Source of the DNA: an uncultured Caryophanales bacterium
Lineage (GTDB): Bacteria > Bacillota_I > Bacilli_A > RFN20 > CAG-826
Assembly: GCA_937895315.1 (NCBI GenBank)
Contig: CALAWM010000105.1
Span: 1-8,159, forward strand
DNA: 8,159 bases
Direction: 5' to 3'
Shown: one piece after another, positions 5,212 to 8,159 of the stretch
Numbering within the stretch: position 1 is the stretch's first letter
Layout of the letters: each line of letters begins with the position of its first letter
Position numbers and translations under genes: made by a program
The notes under the pieces: model-generated
Told to the model about the DNA's origin: nothing
What the model saw: only the letters and a program-made list of their open reading frames with translations
Database searches by the model: none

Positions 5212-5934
5212 ATGGGAAGATTACATGGAAAAGTAGCCCTTGTCACTGGTGCTGCTAAAGGATTAGGCCAAGTCATGGCCGAAGCGTTCGCCAAAGAAGG
5301 CGCAACTGTTTATGCCGCCGATATGGCGCCCCTTGCTTATGAAGCAAATAACGTTCACGGTGTTATCTTAAACGTTACCGATGTTGAACAAGTCAAAGCC
5401 GTCGTGGCAATGATTAAAGAAAAACACGGTAAAATCGACGTTTTAGTAAATAACGCTGGTATTACCGCCGATAAACTCACCGTCCGGATGGATGATGCAA
5501 TGTGGGATCGGGTTATTAATGTCAACCTTAAAGGTGTCTTTAACCTCACCCGTGAAGTTGGACCAATGATGGAACAAACCGGTGGTGGTTCAATTATTAA
5601 TATTTCTTCAGTCGTCGGTCTTTTTGGAAACATTGGCCAAGCAAACTACGCTGCTAGTAAAGCGGGTGTCATTGGCATGACCAAAACATGGGCGAAAGAA
5701 TTTGCCAGAAAAGGTGTCCCCGTCCGGGTTAACGCCATTGCTCCTGGCTATATGATGACGGATATTTTAAAAACTGTTCCGCAAGATTTACTTGATGGCT
5801 TTGCCAAATTAACAATGCTTGGACGTTTAGGCCAACCTGAAGAATTAGCAGGACCAGCCTTATTCCTTGCTAGCGATGAATCAAGTTATGTCACCGGTCA
5901 CGTTTTAGAAGTGAGCGGAGGCATGAGACTCTAA
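5212..5934 (+). CDS. Short-chain dehydrogenase/reductase (3-oxoacyl reductase-like), 240 aa
   Basis: Classical SDR of the FabG/PhaB type, likely interconverting 3-oxoacyl and 3-hydroxyacyl thioesters. The Rossmann motif is TGAAKGLG (12-19), then NNAG (80-83). The catalytic tetrad is Asn105 in NVNLKG, Ser133 in NISSVVG, Tyr146 and Lys150 in YAASK. PG at 178-179 and the C-terminal VSGGM fit the family. Asp37 at the end of the second strand (VYAAD) normally favours NAD(H) over NADP(H), unlike fatty-acid-synthesis FabG, which suggests a dehydrogenase or CoA-thioester role (inference). The family is usually 245-250 residues; the segment after strand 2 is short. The ribosome site AAAGGAG (5192-5198) is 13 bases from the ATG, longer than usual, with no better start. 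Its stop overlaps the next start as TAATG, indicating translational coupling. Confidence 0.94.
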   Translation: MGRLHGKVALVTGAAKGLGQVMAEAFAKEGATVYAADMAPLAYEANNVHGVILNVTDVEQVKAVVAMIKEKHGKIDVLVNNAGITADKLTVRMDDAMWDRVINVNLKGVFNLTREVGPMMEQTGGGSIINISSVVGLFGNIGQANYAASKAGVIGMTKTWAKEFARKGVPVRVNAIAPGYMMTDILKTVPQDLLDGFAKLTMLGRLGQPEELAGPALFLASDESSYVTGHVLEVSGGMRL

Positions 5935-6968
5935 TGGCAAAGAAAGACGTTGTTGGGATAGTCGGTACTGGTGTTTATTTTCCCTCGAAGGTGATGAGCG
6001 CCAAAGAGATTGCCGATGCAACAAAAGGAATTTGGACCGAAGAAAATGTCATTGCTAAATTAGGCATTCGACAAAAACCGGTTCCCGGTGATGGACCAGA
6101 AGACGGAACCCAAGAAATGGGTGCCCTCGCTGCTTTAGATTTACTGAAAAACACTGGTTTTGATCCAAAAGACATTGATGTTATTTTAAGTGTTGGTGAA
6201 GAATGGAAAGAATATCCACTTACCACCAGCGCCTTATATGTTCAAGACCGCATTGGCGCCGTGAATGCCTGGGGTATTGACGTTGCTAATCGCTGCTGTA
6301 CAACCGTTACCGCTTTAAAAATGGCCAAAGACATGCTTTTAGCTGATGACGAAATTAATACCGTCTTAGTCGTTGGTGGCTACCGGAATGGTGACTTCGT
6401 TGATTATACCGACAAAAACATGTCGATGATGTATAACTTAGGGGCCGGCGGTGGCGCAATTCTTTTAAAGAAAAATCACCATGAAAACTTATTACTAGGC
6501 TCACATATTGTAAGTGATGGTTCCCTCGCCCGGAGTGCTGGGGTGGAAATCGGCGGTACCGCCCATCCATTCACCAAAGAAAACTTAGAAGAAGGTAAAA
6601 AATCACTTCGGCTTATGGATCCGGTGCGGATGAAAGACCGGTTAAATGCGGTCAGCATGCAAAACTGGTACAAATGTATTGATGAATCATTACGGAAATC
6701 AAACCTTGAACGGAAAGATTTAGGTTTCTTAGCGATCTTACATATGAAAAGAAGTGGCCATGATGCCATGGTTGCCGAATTAGGGCTTAAACCTGAACAA
6801 AGTATTTATTTAGAAGATTATGGTCATATCGGACAAATCGACCAAATCTTATCAATTCATTTAGGAGTCCAAAGTGGCCAAATTAAAGACGGTACTGTCA
6901 TTTCGATGATTGCCGCCGGAATTGGTTATGTTTGGGCCGCAAATGTGATTAAGTGGGGTAAGGCCTAG
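5934..6968 (+). CDS. KAS III-like condensing enzyme (thiolase superfamily), 344 aa
   Basis: A protein of the 3-oxoacyl-ACP synthase III/HMG-CoA synthase branch of the thiolase fold. The start GIVGTGVYFPSKV (8-20) and KLGIRQK (42-48) match FabH. The nucleophile is Cys121 or Cys122 in DVANRCCTTV (116-125); Cys121 aligns with the FabH cysteine. His270 in AILH aligns with the FabH catalytic His. At the expected Asn (YGNTSAAS in FabH) the sequence is YGHIGQID, placing His298 there. The C-terminal loop AAGIGYVWAA (327-336) fits the glycine-rich loop. Membership of the superfamily is firm; the reaction is not. The altered triad suggests acyl transfer or condensation on CoA substrates rather than routine fatty acid initiation (inference). 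It overlaps the dehydrogenase by one base; GGAGG (5917-5921) lies 12 bases upstream. It is followed one base later by livH. Confidence 0.9.
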   Translation: MAKKDVVGIVGTGVYFPSKVMSAKEIADATKGIWTEENVIAKLGIRQKPVPGDGPEDGTQEMGALAALDLLKNTGFDPKDIDVILSVGEEWKEYPLTTSALYVQDRIGAVNAWGIDVANRCCTTVTALKMAKDMLLADDEINTVLVVGGYRNGDFVDYTDKNMSMMYNLGAGGGAILLKKNHHENLLLGSHIVSDGSLARSAGVEIGGTAHPFTKENLEEGKKSLRLMDPVRMKDRLNAVSMQNWYKCIDESLRKSNLERKDLGFLAILHMKRSGHDAMVAELGLKPEQSIYLEDYGHIGQIDQILSIHLGVQSGQIKDGTVISMIAAGIGYVWAANVIKWGKA

Positions 6969-6969
6969 T

Positions 6970-7884
6970 ATGGACTTGGCCCTCTTTTTCCAGTTATTAG
7001 CGAACGCCTTTTTACCGACGGCGCTTTTAACTTTGTCCTCTTTTGCCATTATTTTGATATTTAAAACATCCACGACTACCAACTTTGCTCAAGGGATGAT
7101 TTCGACTTTTGGTGCTTACACAACTGCCCTCTTTTTTGCTAAATATGGTTTACCAATTTACTGGGCAATCTTAGTAGGGGTTGTTTTTGGCTTTTTAGTA
7201 GGAATTGTCGTTGATTTAGGTATTATTCGTCGTGCCAAAATTGTGACACCGGTCGGTAAACAAATGATTACGATGGGGATTGTCTTAATCTTTTTAGGCA
7301 TTATTCCCTTATTTGTATCATTAGCAGGAGATATTCAAGTTGCGCCAGTCATGGACGGAAGTGTCCGTCTTTTCTATGATGAAGGCGTCGGTTATCACCG
7401 CGTGATCATTAGCAATCATTCACTTGTTGCCCTTGTTGTTTCTTTACTCATCTTAGCCGCCCTCTTTATTAGTTTAAAGTTCACACGGTGGGGACTTGCT
7501 GTGCGCGCCACTGCGAACAATGAAAAAGTCGCGAGTATGATGGGTATTAATACGAAAATGATTACGGCCGTAAGTTGGGCTATTGCCGGGGGCATTGGTG
7601 CCCTGGCCGCAAGTTTTTTAGCCGGAACGATGAGTCTTCTTACCACGAGTGAAGTTGGGATGATGACTACTGTACAAATTCAAGGCTTCTTATCCGCCGT
7701 CCTTGGTGGTTTCTCAACCTTCCATGGTCCAGTGGTGGCCGCCTTTGTTATTACCTTAACCCGTAGTTTTAGTGATTACTTTGTATCACAATACTCAACC
7801 TTTATTATTTACGGGGTTGTATTATTAATCGTTATGATTAAGCCATATGGTTTGTTTGGCAAGAAGGTTATTAAGAAGGTGTAA
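6970..7884 (+). CDS. livH: Branched-chain amino acid type ABC transporter permease LivH, 304 aa
   Basis: Integral membrane permease of the LivH family, which pairs with LivM and the ATPases LivG/LivF to import branched-chain amino acids, and in other members amides, urea or small carboxylates. Visible motifs: NFAQG (38-42) with GAY (48-50), typical of the N-terminal half; the cytoplasmic ATPase-contact loop GLAVRATANNEKVASMMGIN (175-194); and the ending KPYGLFGK (291-298). About eight hydrophobic segments are present, roughly 5-31, 45-58, 63-84, 98-119, 150-170, 197-221, 236-264 and 273-292. Length is normal for LivH. It starts one base after the condensing-enzyme stop, with the ribosome site TAAGG (6959-6963) inside that gene. 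Substrate specificity lies mostly in the binding protein, which is not in the window. Confidence 0.95.
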   Translation: MDLALFFQLLANAFLPTALLTLSSFAIILIFKTSTTTNFAQGMISTFGAYTTALFFAKYGLPIYWAILVGVVFGFLVGIVVDLGIIRRAKIVTPVGKQMITMGIVLIFLGIIPLFVSLAGDIQVAPVMDGSVRLFYDEGVGYHRVIISNHSLVALVVSLLILAALFISLKFTRWGLAVRATANNEKVASMMGINTKMITAVSWAIAGGIGALAASFLAGTMSLLTTSEVGMMTTVQIQGFLSAVLGGFSTFHGPVVAAFVITLTRSFSDYFVSQYSTFIIYGVVLLIVMIKPYGLFGKKVIKKV

Positions 7885-7886
7885 GT

Positions 7887-8159
7887 ATGGAAAAAACAAA
7901 TTTCTTACACCGGTTTGGTGCTTTTGTAAAAAAGAACGCGTACGCGCACTTTATTGCTTTTGGGTTACTTCTCGTAATCGTCAATTTATTACGCGGTATC
8001 GTCTTTAACAATTTCTTTGTCAACACAATTGGTTTATTCTTAATATTCTCAATTGCCGTTTTAGGCTTTTATGTTTTATTAGGATATGGTGGATTAGCGT
8101 CCCTTGGAACATCATCATTTATTGGTTTAGGGGCCTTTTTATCCCGATACTTTGTTCAT
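7887..8159 (+). CDS. livM: Branched-chain amino acid type ABC transporter permease LivM (N-terminal part)
   Basis: An open frame of 91 codons running off the window end; it begins two bases after the livH stop, with AAGAAGG (7873-7879) seven bases upstream. Translation gives a short basic N-terminus (to Ala20), hydrophobic segments at about 21-39 and 44-65, then GYGGLASLGTSSFIGLGAF (66-84 region). This matches the conserved G-x-x-G-x-x-S-L-G-x-x-x-F-x-G-x-GAY region of LivM-type permeases. Position directly after livH supports the call. Downstream genes for the ATPases LivG and LivF and a binding protein would be expected. Confidence 0.9.
   Translation, partial: MEKTNFLHRFGAFVKKNAYAHFIAFGLLLVIVNLLRGIVFNNFFVNTIGLFLIFSIAVLGFYVLLGYGGLASLGTSSFIGLGAFLSRYFVH

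Noticed and set aside
1..8159. UGA-as-tryptophan recoding
   Set aside because: Tryptophan codons checked are TGG and all genes are intact under the standard code, although TGA is not used as a stop among the nine complete stops.
1..8159. CRISPR arrays, insertion sequences, defence or toxin-antitoxin genes
   Set aside because: No repeat-spacer pattern, transposase, terminal repeats or matching small gene pairs were found on either strand.

Overview
The window comes from a low-GC Gram-positive type of bacterium (Bacillota or the related Mycoplasmatota). It carries the C-terminal end of the Gram-positive replicative polymerase PolC, AT-rich codon usage and strong AGGAGG-type ribosome sites. Tryptophan is encoded by TGG and all reading frames hold together under the standard code, which argues against mycoplasmas that read TGA as Trp. 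All eight complete genes plus polC stop at TAA or TAG; none uses TGA. I cannot name the genus from the sequence.

Left part (1-2287), apparently housekeeping chromosome: the 3' end of polC (+) faces an unrecognised helical-repeat protein (-, 692-1549). A divergent promoter region follows, then a tRNA-Pro(CGG) at 1697-1773 and a small lipoprotein gene (1877-2209) ending in a probable terminator that also contains the -35 box of the next gene's promoter.

Middle (2288-3979): an alpha/beta hydrolase (+) and a TetR-family regulator (-) converge with a 21-bp overlap. Between tetR and the next operon is a 195-bp control region with two near-identical 24-bp palindromes 33 bp apart, best read as tandem TetR operators, next to a TTGACA promoter for the downstream operon.

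Right part (3980-8159 and beyond): a tightly packed operon of acetyl-CoA acetyltransferase (thiolase), NAD-type short-chain dehydrogenase, KAS III-like condensing enzyme, and the LivH and LivM permeases of a branched-chain amino acid type ABC importer (livM runs off the end). Three of the four junctions have 2 or fewer bases between genes, or overlap. The content suggests regulated uptake of a small amphipathic substrate (branched-chain amino acid or carboxylate) linked to acyl-CoA chemistry. Direction (breakdown or synthesis) and substrate cannot be decided here.

The most notable things are the tandem operators, the KAS III-like enzyme with a Cys-Cys pair and His in place of the usual catalytic Asn, and reciprocal intrinsic terminators at both convergent junctions, each lying inside the coding sequence of the opposing gene.
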